Assembly: GCA_036398215.1 (NCBI GenBank) | Contig: DASWHK010000015.1 | Span: 1-34,398, forward strand | DNA length: 34,398 nucleotides | DNA from: DASWHK01 sp036398215 | Lineage (GTDB): Bacteria; Acidobacteriota; UBA890 | Reading direction: 5' to 3' | Shown: positions 13,765-23,500 of the stretch, piece by piece | Position numbering within the stretch: the stretch's first letter is position 1 | Layout of the letters: the number at the start of each line of letters is the position of its first letter | The notes under the pieces: model-generated | The model's input: the letters and a program-made list of their open reading frames with translations, nothing else | The model's database searches: none | What the model was told of the DNA's origin: nothing | Made by a program: the position numbers and the translations under genes

Positions 13765-16227
13765 TCAGCGGCCGGCCGCCCGCGCCTGCACGATCGCCAG
13801 AAAAACGCCGAGCCCGCTACCGTCGTCGCTCTGTCCCAGCGCCGCGGGGGAGACGCCGCCGTGGGCGACGACCTGGAGGTGGTAGAAGTGCTCGCCGCGC
13901 CAGCGGCGGGCCGGCCCCGGAGCGAAGCGGGCGAAGCTGCGCGCCTCCGGAACGACCTGGGCGCTGCGCCGGTCGCGGCCGACCTGTACATCGACCCGCA
14001 TCGGCGCCATGGTGGTCAGCGCGAAGACCAACTCCCCGAGCGGTGCGGGGCTGGAGATCAGCAGGTCCACGGTGTCGTTGCCGCCCGTCCAGATGCCTCC
14101 CTCGCCCGCCCAGGCGCGGGTCGGCGGGCTCAGCGGCTTCCAGTAGCGAACGCGGTCGTAGCTCCATGGCTCGTGCAGCTCGCTGAGGGGCACCCGGGCA
14201 TGGTGCCAGAGCAAGAAGGCGGCCGCCGCCAGGATCGTCGCCACCGCCGCGACCGGCCCGGGGTCGCGATTCCCGGCCGCCGCCGCCCGCCCCGCGGGCG
14301 CCGCGGTCCCGGGTTCGGTGCCGCCTCCCGGCGCCGGCCGCTCGGAGGGTTCGTAGCCGGCTGCCGCCGCCGCGGTTCCCCAGCGCCAGAAGTCGATCCC
14401 GATTGCGATCGCCACGGCCAGCCACACCAGTGAGACCAGCCAGTGGACGCCGTCGGGCCCGATCCACAGAGGAGCGATCTCGGCCAGCGGCAACCCGGGG
14501 GCGCCATAGCGGAGCAGCACCAGCGAGCGCGAAACGCCGTAGTCGTGGTACAGCAGGTCGGCTTGCAGGAGGAGCAGCACCGTGACGCCGATCCCCCAGC
14601 CCACCAGCGCGCCGCGCAGCGCCGCCCGCCGGCGGCCCCCGGGGCCGGCGGGCAGCGCCACGCCAATCCCCATCGGCACCGCGAGGGTCCACAGCACAGC
14701 GGTCAGCGGCCGCGCCGGCGGGGCCCAGTGGCCGATCTCCTGCGATAGCGCGTAGGGGACGACGAGGGCTGCGAACGCTAGCCCCAGGGCGCAGGCGTCC
14801 GCCCGTCGGCGGCGCCACAACCAGGCGAACCCGGCGGCGGCCAGCAGGTAATGGGGAGCGTAAAATAGCAGCCCTTCGCGCTGGTCCATGAAATAGCCGG
14901 CGGCGGTGACCAGGGCGCCCAGCGGGTCGGCGAGGTAGGCGAGCCAGTCGTCGCCGGCGGCGGTGGCGCGCAAGCTGGTGTCGACCCCGACGTGGATGGC
15001 GAGCGGGGAAAGGCGGCCGTACAGCTTCCAGGTGAAGGCGAGGTGGCCGGCGATGGTGGCGGCCATGGGGGTGAGCAGGGCGGCGAGCGGTCTCACCCGT
15101 CGATCCGCCGGCTGCCGCCACATGGCGGCGACCCCGACGGCGGCGACCGCCGCCATGAGGCCGAAGAACTTGAAATGCAGCCAGGGAAGGGCGGCCAGCA
15201 GCAGGCCGGCAGCGAGGGCGCCGGCGACGCCCGGACGGCGTCGCAGGATCGCCCAGGCGGCGCACGAGAGGGCGAAAGCCGGCACCTCTGGGAAGAGGTG
15301 GGGGCCGGCAAACAGCAGCGGCAGGGTGAAAGCGGCCAGCGCGGTGCCGCGGGTCGCGACCGACCGAATGCGGGTGTCGTTTCTGCGCGAGCCCTCGGCA
15401 CCGGCGATGTCGCGCAGCAACACGAACAGGGCGGCGGCGGCCGCCGCCAGCCACAGCGACATGGCGGTGCGGATCAAGACGTTGAAGGCTTCCTCGCTGA
15501 GACCGCGGCCGAGGCCGTACCAGGGCGCCAGCCAGACGGCCAGGCCCGTGCCGTGGATCGAGTAACGCCGCTCGGGGTCGGCCCCCGGCTTGGCGTGCGG
15601 CGGCAGCTCGTCCGGCCAGAAAGGCGTCAGCAGGCGCTGGCCGTACTCGTTGGCGACGTCGAGGTCGCCGTCGACCCAGAGGCTGCGGGCGATCACCAGG
15701 TAGTGGGGCTCGTCGCCCGAGACGGGGTGGAACCACGGGGGCCCCGGCAGCACCAGGAAGGCGGGGACGGCGACGCTGAGCGCCAGGATCACCGCTAGCG
15801 GAGACACCGCAGCCCGGGTGGCCCGCGGCAGCGCCGCCGCTCGCCGGGAAACCCCGAGGACGCCGAGCGCGACACCGCATGCCGCCAATACCGGAGCCGT
15901 TCGGTGGAAAAACCAAGGATCGAGAGCGAGGGCCAGCAGCGGCAGCGAACAACCCCAGAGCAGCGGCTCGGCGAGCGCGACCGTTACGACGGCGCCGAGA
16001 TCGCGGCCGCCGGCGCGCCGCCAGCCTCGGGCCACCACCAGCAGCAGGACGATCACCGCGACCGACAGGACCCACGCCGCCCAGAACGGCCGGCGCCCGA
16101 GCACCTCGGCGACGAGCCGAGCGGGCTGTCCGGCCGCCAGGCCCGGGGGTACGCCGGCGAGGACGGCGGTGGCGGCCGCGCCGGCGCCGGCGCCGGCGGT
16201 GGCGGCGGTGATGCGCAGCAGTCTCAC
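13765..16227 (-). CDS. Large polytopic membrane protein, GT-C glycosyltransferase-like
   Basis: The protein is about 820 residues, with many hydrophobic segments between roughly residues 5 and 660 and a C-terminal beta-rich domain of about 110 residues (HLQVVAHGGVSP, VFALTTMAPMRVDVQVG). Early in the chain the segment VSGDEPHYLVIARSL places acidic and His residues (Asp172, Glu173, His175) in the first large loop, followed by DGDLDVANEYGQ. That layout is common in GT-C enzymes that transfer sugars from polyprenyl phosphates and in related uncharacterised membrane proteins. The substrate is unknown. The start is uncertain: GTG 16227 is taken because the sequence turns hydrophobic there (RLLRITAATAG), but TTG 16285 overlapping the upstream stop would add about 19 residues. 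It is last in a minus-strand operon after PBP4, consistent with a cell-envelope role. Confidence 0.65.
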   Translation of the reverse strand: MRLLRITAATAGAGAGAAATAVLAGVPPGLAAGQPARLVAEVLGRRPFWAAWVLSVAVIVLLLVVARGWRRAGGRDLGAVVTVALAEPLLWGCSLPLLALALDPWFFHRTAPVLAACGVALGVLGVSRRAAALPRATRAAVSPLAVILALSVAVPAFLVLPGPPWFHPVSGDEPHYLVIARSLWVDGDLDVANEYGQRLLTPFWPDELPPHAKPGADPERRYSIHGTGLAVWLAPWYGLGRGLSEEAFNVLIRTAMSLWLAAAAAALFVLLRDIAGAEGSRRNDTRIRSVATRGTALAAFTLPLLFAGPHLFPEVPAFALSCAAWAILRRRPGVAGALAAGLLLAALPWLHFKFFGLMAAVAAVGVAAMWRQPADRRVRPLAALLTPMAATIAGHLAFTWKLYGRLSPLAIHVGVDTSLRATAAGDDWLAYLADPLGALVTAAGYFMDQREGLLFYAPHYLLAAAGFAWLWRRRRADACALGLAFAALVVPYALSQEIGHWAPPARPLTAVLWTLAVPMGIGVALPAGPGGRRRAALRGALVGWGIGVTVLLLLQADLLYHDYGVSRSLVLLRYGAPGLPLAEIAPLWIGPDGVHWLVSLVWLAVAIAIGIDFWRWGTAAAAAGYEPSERPAPGGGTEPGTAAPAGRAAAAGNRDPGPVAAVATILAAAAFLLWHHARVPLSELHEPWSYDRVRYWKPLSPPTRAWAGEGGIWTGGNDTVDLLISSPAPLGELVFALTTMAPMRVDVQVGRDRRSAQVVPEARSFARFAPGPARRWRGEHFYHLQVVAHGGVSPAALGQSDDGSGLGVFLAIVQARAAGR

Positions 16228-16280
16228 GAACTGGACGGGCCGCGTGACGCCGATGCTCTCGAGACCCTGGGAGCGCCGCT

Positions 16281-17654
16281 TCAATAGCTGGACACGATCA
16301 CCTGAGACAGCTCCGCGACCCGCTGGTCGATCTCCCACTGCTGTGCTCGGTGCCCGTTGATCATCACGCAGAAGGCCAGCACCCGGCCGGAGGCCGCGTG
16401 ACCATAGCCCGACAGCGTATTGACGCCGCGGATGTGGCCCGACTTGAGCCGCATCTCGTCGAGCAGCGGCGCATCGCGGAACGGGCGCGGGTTGAAGCCG
16501 TCGCGGCCGCTGATCTTCAACGAGGCCACCAGCTCCGGTCCGACGTGGAAGTCGGTATAGGCGTGCTGCAGCAGCTCGACGACCTGGCGTGGCGAGACGC
16601 GGTTGAGGCTCGAGAGGCCGGACCCGTCCGCCTGCACGTATCCGGTGAGCGGCGTGCCGAGCACCTCGTTGCGAAAGCCGGCGACGACGGCGAGCCCCTT
16701 GGTGGCGGTGCCCGGGGGGCCGTACTCCGCGGCGCCCAGGGTCTTGAGGATGTTCTCCGCCATGACGTTGTTGCTGAACTTGTTGAGATCGAACAGCAGC
16801 CGCCCGAGCGGTTCGGAGTGGATCGTGTACAGCAGCCGCAGCTGCGCGGGCAGCCCGGCCCGCGCGTTGGCCGGATCGATGTCCCCCGCGGCGACGACGG
16901 CCGCCAGCTCATCGGCGTCCGGCCGCCGGACGCGCCCCTCGACCTCGATGCCCGCCAGGCCGAGCAGCTCGTGGAGGCGCTCGCCGAAATGCAGCGCCGG
17001 GTCGCCCGCGGCCACCCATTCGTCGTCCTCGCGCAGCGCCGCGTAGTTGGCCATCAGGGCGCCGATGGGCGCATGGTAGGCCTCGCGGACCTGGGCGCCG
17101 CCCGGCCAGCCCTCGCCGAAACGCTGCGCATCGAAGTAGCTGTCGTCGACCACCAGGTCGCCCTCGACCTTGCGGACGCCCTGGCCGTGGATGGCGCGCG
17201 CCGCCACCCATAGTTGCTCCTCGACGGTGTCGGGGGCGCCGCGACCGAGGACCCAGAGGTCGCCCTCGATGGTCTCGCGGCCGTCGCGGTCGCCGCGGTA
17301 AGCGATCGGCGTCTGCCACTGGAAGGCGGCCCCAAAGCGCCAGAGCGCCGCCGCGGCGGTGAACAGCTTGTTGACCGAGGCGGGCGAGAACAGCTCGTCG
17401 GCGTTGTACTCGACCAGGACCTCGCCGCTGGCCGCGTCCTGCACCAGGATGCCGACGCTCGCCCACTCGAGGCTCGGGTGGCGGATGATGCGCGCCATCG
17501 CGCCCGGCAGCTCGCCCGCCGCCGGCGTTCCCTCTTGCGCCGCCAGCCCGGGGGCCAGCCCGACGAACAGGGCGGTGACCAGTAAGGCCGACATCCCCGG
17601 CCGGCGCCGGCGCGCTCGCGTTCGCGTTTGGGGCTCGTCGGGCGAGATGCTCAC
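16281..17654 (-). CDS. dacB: D-alanyl-D-alanine carboxypeptidase/endopeptidase, PBP4 (DacB) family
   Basis: The 457-residue exported S13-family penicillin-binding protein trims or cleaves peptidoglycan cross-links in the periplasm. It has an Arg-rich n-region, a hydrophobic core at about 21-36 (SALLVTALFVGLAPGLAA) and a probable cleavage after LAA. All three catalytic motifs are present: SxxK as S93-V-N-K96, SxN as S294-N-N296, and KSG at 404-406. The insertion domain between motifs 1 and 2 (about 120-280) is typical of PBP4. GTG 17654 is the chosen start; ATG 17594 (Met21) would leave a shorter but still functional signal. It begins 10 bp after the small CPCC gene and ends close to or overlapping the GT-C-like gene. 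Identification is firm. Confidence 0.93.
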   Translation of the reverse strand: MSISPDEPQTRTRARRRRPGMSALLVTALFVGLAPGLAAQEGTPAAGELPGAMARIIRHPSLEWASVGILVQDAASGEVLVEYNADELFSPASVNKLFTAAAALWRFGAAFQWQTPIAYRGDRDGRETIEGDLWVLGRGAPDTVEEQLWVAARAIHGQGVRKVEGDLVVDDSYFDAQRFGEGWPGGAQVREAYHAPIGALMANYAALREDDEWVAAGDPALHFGERLHELLGLAGIEVEGRVRRPDADELAAVVAAGDIDPANARAGLPAQLRLLYTIHSEPLGRLLFDLNKFSNNVMAENILKTLGAAEYGPPGTATKGLAVVAGFRNEVLGTPLTGYVQADGSGLSSLNRVSPRQVVELLQHAYTDFHVGPELVASLKISGRDGFNPRPFRDAPLLDEMRLKSGHIRGVNTLSGYGHAASGRVLAFCVMINGHRAQQWEIDQRVAELSQVIVSSY

Positions 17655-17664
17655 GGCTCGGTGC

Positions 17665-17967
17665 TCAGTCGAGATCGAAGATACGCGGCGGCGGCGTGTC
17701 GCTCTTGTCCGCCCGCTTTAGCGCCTCCTTGAACTTCTTCTCGAGGATCTCGTCGGCGCGGCGCTCGCGGTCCATTCCCTTGGCGAACAGCGCCTCGGCT
17801 TCGGCCTGCTTCGACTGGTTGGCCTGCAAGGCGTGCTCCCAGCTCACCGTTCCCTTCTTCGGGCGCTCCTCGTGGAGGATGTCGCCGGTGTCCGCGGCGA
17901 CGGTCAGCTTGGTCGAGCAGCAGGGGCATACGACCTCGTGGTTGCGGGCGGTCGGTTTGTCGGCCAT
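17665..17967 (-). CDS. Small conserved-looking protein with CPCC motif, function unknown
   Basis: The 100-residue soluble protein is not one I can name. Near the N-terminus, EVVCPCCSTKLTVAADTG is a half zinc-ribbon (Cys-Pro-Cys-Cys) with no second Cys pair, so metal binding would need dimerisation. The remainder is a highly charged helical stretch, about 40-90, rich in Lys, Glu and Ala (QAEAEALFAKGMDRERRADE), probably a coiled coil. ATG 17967 follows a GGAG about 12 bases upstream. Extension to ATG 18054 is possible, but the added residues look non-coding. It is the first gene of the dacB operon and divergent from the 18084 gene. Confidence 0.6.
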   Translation of the reverse strand: MADKPTARNHEVVCPCCSTKLTVAADTGDILHEERPKKGTVSWEHALQANQSKQAEAEALFAKGMDRERRADEILEKKFKEALKRADKSDTPPPRIFDLD

Positions 17968-18066
17968 GGCGGGCGTCCACTCCAGCTCCCCCGACGGTGA
18001 TCCGTCGAGGCTCCATCCTAGACTGCTAGACGGTAGCTTCGCGTCGGATCGCAAACAACTACCACC

Positions 18067-18075
18067 TGCTATCCT
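18067..18075 (+). promoter_or_regulatory. Candidate extended -10 promoter, possibly leaderless transcript
   Basis: TGCTATCCT fits TG-n-TAnnnT. Transcription starting 7-9 bases later would begin at or next to ATG 18084, which has no Shine-Dalgarno sequence. It is the same extended -10 form as upstream of the patatin and recombinase genes. Confidence 0.35.
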
Positions 18076-18083
18076 GAGTCTCT

Positions 18084-18305
18084 ATGCTCACCATCGCCTT
18101 CCGCGTCGGCGCGCTGATCGTCGGAACCTCGCTCGTGCTGGTCGGCATCGTCGGTATTTTCGTGCCCATCCTGCAGGGTTTCCTGCTGATCGCGCTCGGC
18201 CTGTCGGTGTTGTCGATGGCCTCGGAGCGCGTCGCCGCCTTCGTGGAACGGCAGAAGGCGTGGGCCAAGAGCGTCTGGGAGCGGCGGCGGGGGCAGCACG
18301 GGTGA
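18084..18305 (+). CDS. Small transmembrane protein, PGPGW-like
   Basis: The 73-residue protein has one or two membrane helices (about 5-25 and 28-46) separated by a short turn VPILQG, then a basic amphipathic C-terminal tail (ERVAAFVERQKAWAKSVWER). The hairpin of two hydrophobic helices with a Pro/Gly turn followed by LLIALGLSVLSMASE resembles the small PGPGW family, although the signature turn itself is altered. The function is unknown. ATG 18084 is the only sensible start. The TGA overlaps the GTG of the next gene by GTGA, so it is co-translated with the cobalamin-binding-type protein. Confidence 0.6.
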   Translation: MLTIAFRVGALIVGTSLVLVGIVGIFVPILQGFLLIALGLSVLSMASERVAAFVERQKAWAKSVWERRRGQHG

Positions 18306-19219
18306 CGGCGGCACGGGTCGTATCGCTGATCGCCAGCAGCACCGAGATCGTCTGCGCGCTGGGCCTCCAGGAACGGCTCGTCGGCCGCTCCCACGAGTGC
18401 GACTTCCCGCCGGCGGTCCGCGAGCTGCCGCCCTGCACGGCTCCCAAGTTCGCCGACGGCACCAGCTATCAGATCGACGAGCGCATCAAGGCCATCCTGC
18501 AGGAAGGGCTGTCCGTGTATCGGGTCGACGCCGGCCTCCTGCAGCAGCTCGAGCCCGACGTCATCCTGACCCAGACCCAATGCGAGGTGTGCGCGGTGAG
18601 CCTGGCCGACGTCGAGGCCGCCGTCTGCGAGTGGCTCGAGGGAAGGCCGCGGATCGTGTCGCTCGCCCCGGAAGCCCTCGCCGACATCTTCACCGACATC
18701 GCCAGGGTTGCCGAGGCGCTCGGCGTCGCCGAGCGCGGCACGGAGCTCATCGAACGGCTGGGCGCCCGGATGGCGCAGATCGCTTCTCGCGCCGAACGCG
18801 TCGAGGCCCGGCCCACCGTTGCCTGCATCGAGTGGATCGACCCGCTGATGGCGGCCGGCAACTGGATGCCCGAGCTCGTCGACATGGCCGGCGGTCGCAG
18901 TGTCGTCGGCAAGCCCGGCGAGCACGCCCCGTGGCTCCGCTGGGAAGAGCTCCTCGAGCTCGACCCGCAGGTGATCGTGGTGCTGCCCTGCGGCTTCGAC
19001 ATCGAGCGGACCCGCCGCGAAATGCCGGCCTTGAGCGGCCGTCCGGAATGGGACAGCCTGCGCGCGGTTGCCGGCGGGCGGGTCTACCTGGCCGACGGCA
19101 ATCAGTTTTTCAACCGCCCGGGACCCCGCGTCGTCGAGGCCCTGGAGATCATGGCCGAGATGCTGCATCCTCAGGTCTTCGACTTCGGTCATGAGGGCGG
19201 AGGTTGGCTGCCGTATTGA
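18302..19219 (+). CDS. Cobalamin-binding / helical-backbone substrate-binding-fold protein (BtuF-like) without signal peptide
   Basis: The 305-residue protein has the type III periplasmic-binding-protein fold: RVVSLIASSTEIVCALGL at the N-terminus, LEPDVILTQTQC in the first lobe, and DPQVIVVLPCGFD plus VYLADGNQFFNRPGPRVVEA in the second. The segment RSHECDFP (30-36) and the pair C94/C97 in QCEVCAVS are typical of a subgroup usually annotated as cobalamin-binding protein. Unlike true BtuF it begins directly with the first beta-strand and has no signal peptide or lipobox, so it is probably cytosolic or the annotation is only by fold. GTG 18302 is fixed by the overlap with the previous gene. No permease or ATPase gene is adjacent. 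A rhodanese follows 9 bp later. Ligand not established. Confidence 0.8.
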   Translation: MTAARVVSLIASSTEIVCALGLQERLVGRSHECDFPPAVRELPPCTAPKFADGTSYQIDERIKAILQEGLSVYRVDAGLLQQLEPDVILTQTQCEVCAVSLADVEAAVCEWLEGRPRIVSLAPEALADIFTDIARVAEALGVAERGTELIERLGARMAQIASRAERVEARPTVACIEWIDPLMAAGNWMPELVDMAGGRSVVGKPGEHAPWLRWEELLELDPQVIVVLPCGFDIERTRREMPALSGRPEWDSLRAVAGGRVYLADGNQFFNRPGPRVVEALEIMAEMLHPQVFDFGHEGGGWLPY

Positions 19220-19228
19220 GGAGGCTGG

Positions 19229-19696
19229 ATGGATATTCCAGAGATGACGCCCGTTGAAGTCGCCGCCCGATTGGATACCGACCAGGGCGCCGTGTATCTG
19301 GACGTCCGCAGCGAGCACGAGTTCGAGCAGGGGCACCCGGCCGGCGCCTTGAACATTCCGATCTTCCACGTCGACCCCGGCACCCGGCAGCCACAGCCGA
19401 ACCAGCAGTTCCTCGCGGTCGTGAAGGCGACGATCGACGCCGGCGTTGCCGTCTACGTGGGCTGCGCGTCGGGTCAGCGATCCTTTCAGGCGGCGAACTT
19501 GATGAAGGCCGCCGGCTACGCAAGGGTGATCAACGTCGACGGCGGGTTCTCCGGCAAGCAGGATCCCTTGGGGCGCGTCCTGCAGCAGGGCTGGGCCGGA
19601 TGCGGTTTGCCGGTCTGCAGCGGCGACGGCGACGAGCGCTCATACAGCTACCTGCTGGAGGCGGCGGCAAGCCGGCAGGAGGAGGAGTCGGGCTAG
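19229..19696 (+). CDS. Single-domain rhodanese (sulfurtransferase)
   Basis: The 155-residue cytosolic protein has a rhodanese domain over about 5-115: YLDVRSEHEFEQGHPAGALN, then the active-site loop VGCASGQRS with the sulfur-accepting Cys79 (C-x3-G-x-R type), and VINVDGGFSG. A short C-terminal tail carries two more Cys (GWAGCGLPVCSGDG), unusual for a minimal rhodanese and possibly a second persulfide or metal site. A strong GAGGAGG lies a few bases before ATG 19229. It follows the cobalamin-binding-type gene and overlaps, tail to tail by 4 bp, the convergent gene on the minus strand. The sulfur donor and acceptor are unknown. Confidence 0.88.
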   Translation: MDIPEMTPVEVAARLDTDQGAVYLDVRSEHEFEQGHPAGALNIPIFHVDPGTRQPQPNQQFLAVVKATIDAGVAVYVGCASGQRSFQAANLMKAAGYARVINVDGGFSGKQDPLGRVLQQGWAGCGLPVCSGDGDERSYSYLLEAAASRQEEESG

Positions 19697-20484
19697 CCCG
19701 CCGGATACCAGTCGAGGATGCGAACCTCGATCTCGGGGGTCTCCTCCAGCCGGGCTTCGAAGACCTCGAGGTCGCTGCCGCGGTAGTGGTAGGGATAGAC
19801 CACCTTGGGCTTGAACGCCCGGACGCACTCGGCGGCCTCCGACGGCGGCATCGTGTAGGGCATGTTCATCGCCACGAAGGCGATGTCGATAGCCTCGAGG
19901 GCCGTCATCTCCGGGGTGCACTCCGTATCGCCGGAGATGTAGATGCGCCGCAGCCCGAAGTCGACGACGTAGCCGTTGCCGCGCCCCATCGGGTGGTAGG
20001 GCTGGCCGGCGCGGGGACCGCGCACGAGGTTGTACATCGGCACCGCTTCAATCGTGATGTCGGTGATCATCGTCATCTCGCCGTTCTCGAGCACCGTGTC
20101 GATCCCGCCCCACTGGTCGGCGACCGCGGGCGGCGCCACGACCTTCGTGCCGACGTCCATCAACATCGCGACGGTCTCCATGTGCCAGTGGTCGGGATGG
20201 GTGTCGGTGATCAGGATCGCGGTTGCCGACGGCAGGCCGCGGTAGTCGACGCCGGCCACCGGGTCGACGATGATCACCTGCTCGCCGAAGCGGAGGGCGA
20301 GGGTGGCGTGGCGCAGCGGCACCACCTGCAGCTCGAGCTGTTCCTGGGGCGCCGCCGGAGACGCGGCGATCAACGCCACGACGAGGGCGGCGAGCAGCCG
20401 CCGCTTCAAGGCGCCGTGCTGCCCTTTCCCGAGGGCGGAATCTCCTGGCCGCAGTCGAAGATCCGTTGATACAGGGTGTCTCAT
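19693..20484 (-). CDS. Exported metallo-beta-lactamase-fold hydrolase, UlaG/YtnP-like
   Basis: The 263-residue protein has a Sec signal peptide (KRRLLAALVVALIAASPAA, about 28-46) behind a long n-region. The MBL fold shows IIVDPVAGVDYRG, then DTHPDHWH at 94-101, where the first ligand of the usual HxHxDH is Asp94 instead of His. SGDTECTPEM carries the bridging Asp, and YPYHYRGSDL carries the last His. It therefore probably binds one or two metals. The overall pattern is like small UlaG-type MBL proteins annotated as metal-dependent hydrolases. The substrate is unknown. ATG 20484 has GAGGAG five bases upstream. It lies 53 bp downstream of addA on the same strand and may be read through from it. 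Confidence 0.82.
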   Translation of the reverse strand: MRHPVSTDLRLRPGDSALGKGQHGALKRRLLAALVVALIAASPAAPQEQLELQVVPLRHATLALRFGEQVIIVDPVAGVDYRGLPSATAILITDTHPDHWHMETVAMLMDVGTKVVAPPAVADQWGGIDTVLENGEMTMITDITIEAVPMYNLVRGPRAGQPYHPMGRGNGYVVDFGLRRIYISGDTECTPEMTALEAIDIAFVAMNMPYTMPPSEAAECVRAFKPKVVYPYHYRGSDLEVFEARLEETPEIEVRILDWYPAG

Positions 20485-20537
20485 GGGCTCTCCTCGCGGC
20501 CGGCGCGATCAGCGCGTCATGACCTGCCGGCGTCGCT

Positions 20538-23500
20538 TCACTCCCCCTCATGGTGCCAGACCTCGGCCTCGATACCCATCCCCAACCAGAGGATCTGACG
20601 TTCTTTCACCGGCTCGCCGGTGATGCTCTCGAAGTAGCGGGCGTATTCGTCGACCTGGCGGCGGTACTGGCGGCGTCGCGCCGCGAGGTTCTCCGGATCG
20701 TCGACGACGTCGGTCTTGTAGTCGGCGATCACCCAGCCGTCGGGCTCGGCGAAGGCCAGGTCGATGACCCCCTCCATGATCCGCGGCGGCCCGCCGCCGT
20801 CGGGCTCGCGAACGGCGAACGGCGCCTCGACCAGCCTATGCGCCGCCGCCTGGGCCCTCGCCCAGGTCTCCGAGGCTTGCACCCCCTCGACCAGGGCGAC
20901 CAGCTCGTCGAGGTCGGCCGGCTCTCCCGACGCGTCGACGGGCAGATCGTTCTCGAGCAGCGCGGCGCGGCAGACGGCCCGTGCGCCCGTCTCCTCGACG
21001 CCGCGGCTGGCGGCCTCGAGCGCCTGATGGACGGCGTTGCCCCAGGCGCGGCCCAGACCGCCGCGGTCGATCTTGAAGATCGAGGCGTCGCGCTTGACGG
21101 CGCGGGTGACCGAGGTGATCTCGTAGCTGGGGGCAGCGCGCCGCAGCCGCTCTTGCCGCAGCGCTTCGATCTCGGCGCGGATATCGGCGGCAGGCACCTG
21201 CAGTGGGGTGCGCTCGGAAGGCTCGATCACCTCGAGCTCCAGCCGCTCGCAGGCGCTCTCCCGGTGGGAATACAGCGGCCGCCACGGCGAGCTCGCCTCG
21301 CTGGCCGCGCAGAAGGCGATGACCAGCTCCTCCTCGGCGCGGGTGGTCGCCACGTACAGGAGCCGGGCGTCCTCGGCGTCGTCGAAGGGCTGCTCGACGG
21401 CCACCAGCTCGTCCCAGTCCTCCGGCGCCGCCAGCCGGGTCTTGCTGTACGGGCCGCTCGATTGCTGGATCACCAGGGCGCCGCGCGGGTCGCCGCGCTC
21501 GGGGCGTTGGACGGCGAAGCCGATCTCGTGGCGGCTGTGGCCGGCCGGGTGCGCCAGCACCACCACCTTGGCCTCCAGCCCCTTGGCCTTGTGGAGGTTC
21601 ATGACCCTGACGACGTCGTCGCGCCCGGGCTGCAGCGGCGCCTCGACGTCCTCGGCGCGCAGCGCTTCCTCGAGCGCTTCGAGGGCCGCCTGCAGCGAGG
21701 TGTCGCCGTCGACGCCGGCGCGGCGGACGGCATTGAGGACGTACGACAGCGCTCCGGCGCTGCTGCCCCCGGCGTCGCCGGCGGCCAGGAAGGGCAGCAG
21801 GCCGAGCTCGGCGGCGATCGTGCCGACGACGACGTCGGCAGGCAGCGCCTTCGAGGTCTTCCACCATTCGCGCAGCTGGGCGAGGTCGAGCTCGACCGCG
21901 GAGGCTGTCGGCCCCGGGTCCTCGTAGTGGGGGTGGGTGAAGTCGAAGGCCCTGCCGCCGAGGTTCTCGGCGGGGGGCTCGAGCCGGTGGGCGGCGAGCT
22001 GCTCGAGGTCGAGGCCGAAGAACAGGCCGAGGAGCGCCGCGCAGGTCAGCACCGGGTCCTCGGGGTCGGCCAGGGCCTGCAGGATCACCAGCAGCTCCTG
22101 GAGCTCCTCGGCGATGTCGACGCCGGAGCCGGTGATCTGGAAGGGCACGCCGCGCTTCTCCAGCTCGGCGCCATAGGCGCTCAGCGCGTCCTTGCGGTAG
22201 GTCAGCACCATGAAGTCGCCGGCGGTCCGGTCGCCGTCGTCGAGGCGCTTCTTGATCCAGCTCGCCACCAGCGGCGCGTCGGCCGCCGCCACCGCGGCGG
22301 AGCCCCTGGTGGGGCTGGCGACCTCGTACCAGTACACCCCCTGCTGCTCCTGATCCGGGTTGCGGACGTTCAGCGGCGCGAACCCGGCCTGGTGCGGCGT
22401 GGCCACCGCCGGGAACGTCCCCTCGAAAACCTCGTTCACGAGGGTCTCGATCGGCGGCTGCGAGCGGAAGTTGGTGGTCAGCGTGATGACCTCGCCACAG
22501 GCGGCGATTCGCGCCTTGACCTGGTTGTAGATGCCGATGTCGGCCCTCCGGAAGCGGTAGATGCTCTGTTTGGGGTCGCCGACGACGAACAGCGCCCCGG
22601 GGCGGGGCACGGCGCGGTGCCAGTCGTCCTCGGTAGGATCCTCGGCGGCCAGCAGGAAGACGATCTCGGCCTGGATCGGATCGGTGTCCTGGAACTCGTC
22701 GACCAGCAGGTAGCGGTAGCGGCCGGCGAGGTCGCGGCGCGCCGAGGCGCTGCCGCGCAGCAGCCGGGCGGCGTCGATCAGAAGGTCGTTGAACGTCGCC
22801 AGGCCGGCGCGCCGCCGCTCCTCTTCGTAGGCGCGCGCGGCGCGCTCCGCGAAGCGGATCGCGACGTCGTAGCGGTGGGCCTGCCAGCGGCGCAGGGCGA
22901 GGGCCGCCGGCGCGCCGGGGGCGGCGAGCTCGACGAGCCGCTGGTGGATCGGTCGGATCGCATCGCCATGTGGCCCCCAGCGCACGTAGGTCGGCGTGAG
23001 GTTGTGTCCGACGACGATCTCGAGGGCGTCGAAGAACACCGCGTCGTCGCTCCAACCGTCGTTCCAGCGCGTCGCCCGCAGGCGCCGCAGCTTGTTCTGC
23101 AGCCCGCCCCAGCCCTTGTCCGGGGCGCGCTCGGGCATCAGCGCCCAGGCGTCGTCGACGATCGCCGCCAGCTCGTCGCGCAGGCCGCCGACCTGCGGGG
23201 GCTCCAGCGGCGCGCTCGCGAAGGTGACGTCGGGCTGCCCGACCACCGCCTCGTAGGCGTCGAACAGCCGCGAGACCTCCAGGTGTACGGCCTCCAGCTC
23301 GGCGAGGCTCGGGTCGCCCCCTGTCGTAAGCCGCTCGAGATGCCGGCCCCAGGCTTGGCGCCGCAGGCGCTCCTCCTCGGGCCCGAACACCTCGCGGAAG
23401 GCGGGGTCGAGGCCGGCTTCCAGCGGCCGCTCGCGCAGCAGCCGGGCGCAAAACGAGTGGATCGTGCCGATGAAGCCGCGGTCGATGTCGTGGAGCGCCG

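Noticed and set aside
18000..18302. Cobalamin riboswitch or transporter operon near the cobalamin-binding-type gene
   Set aside because: No B12-box sequence was recognised, and no permease or ATPase gene is adjacent.
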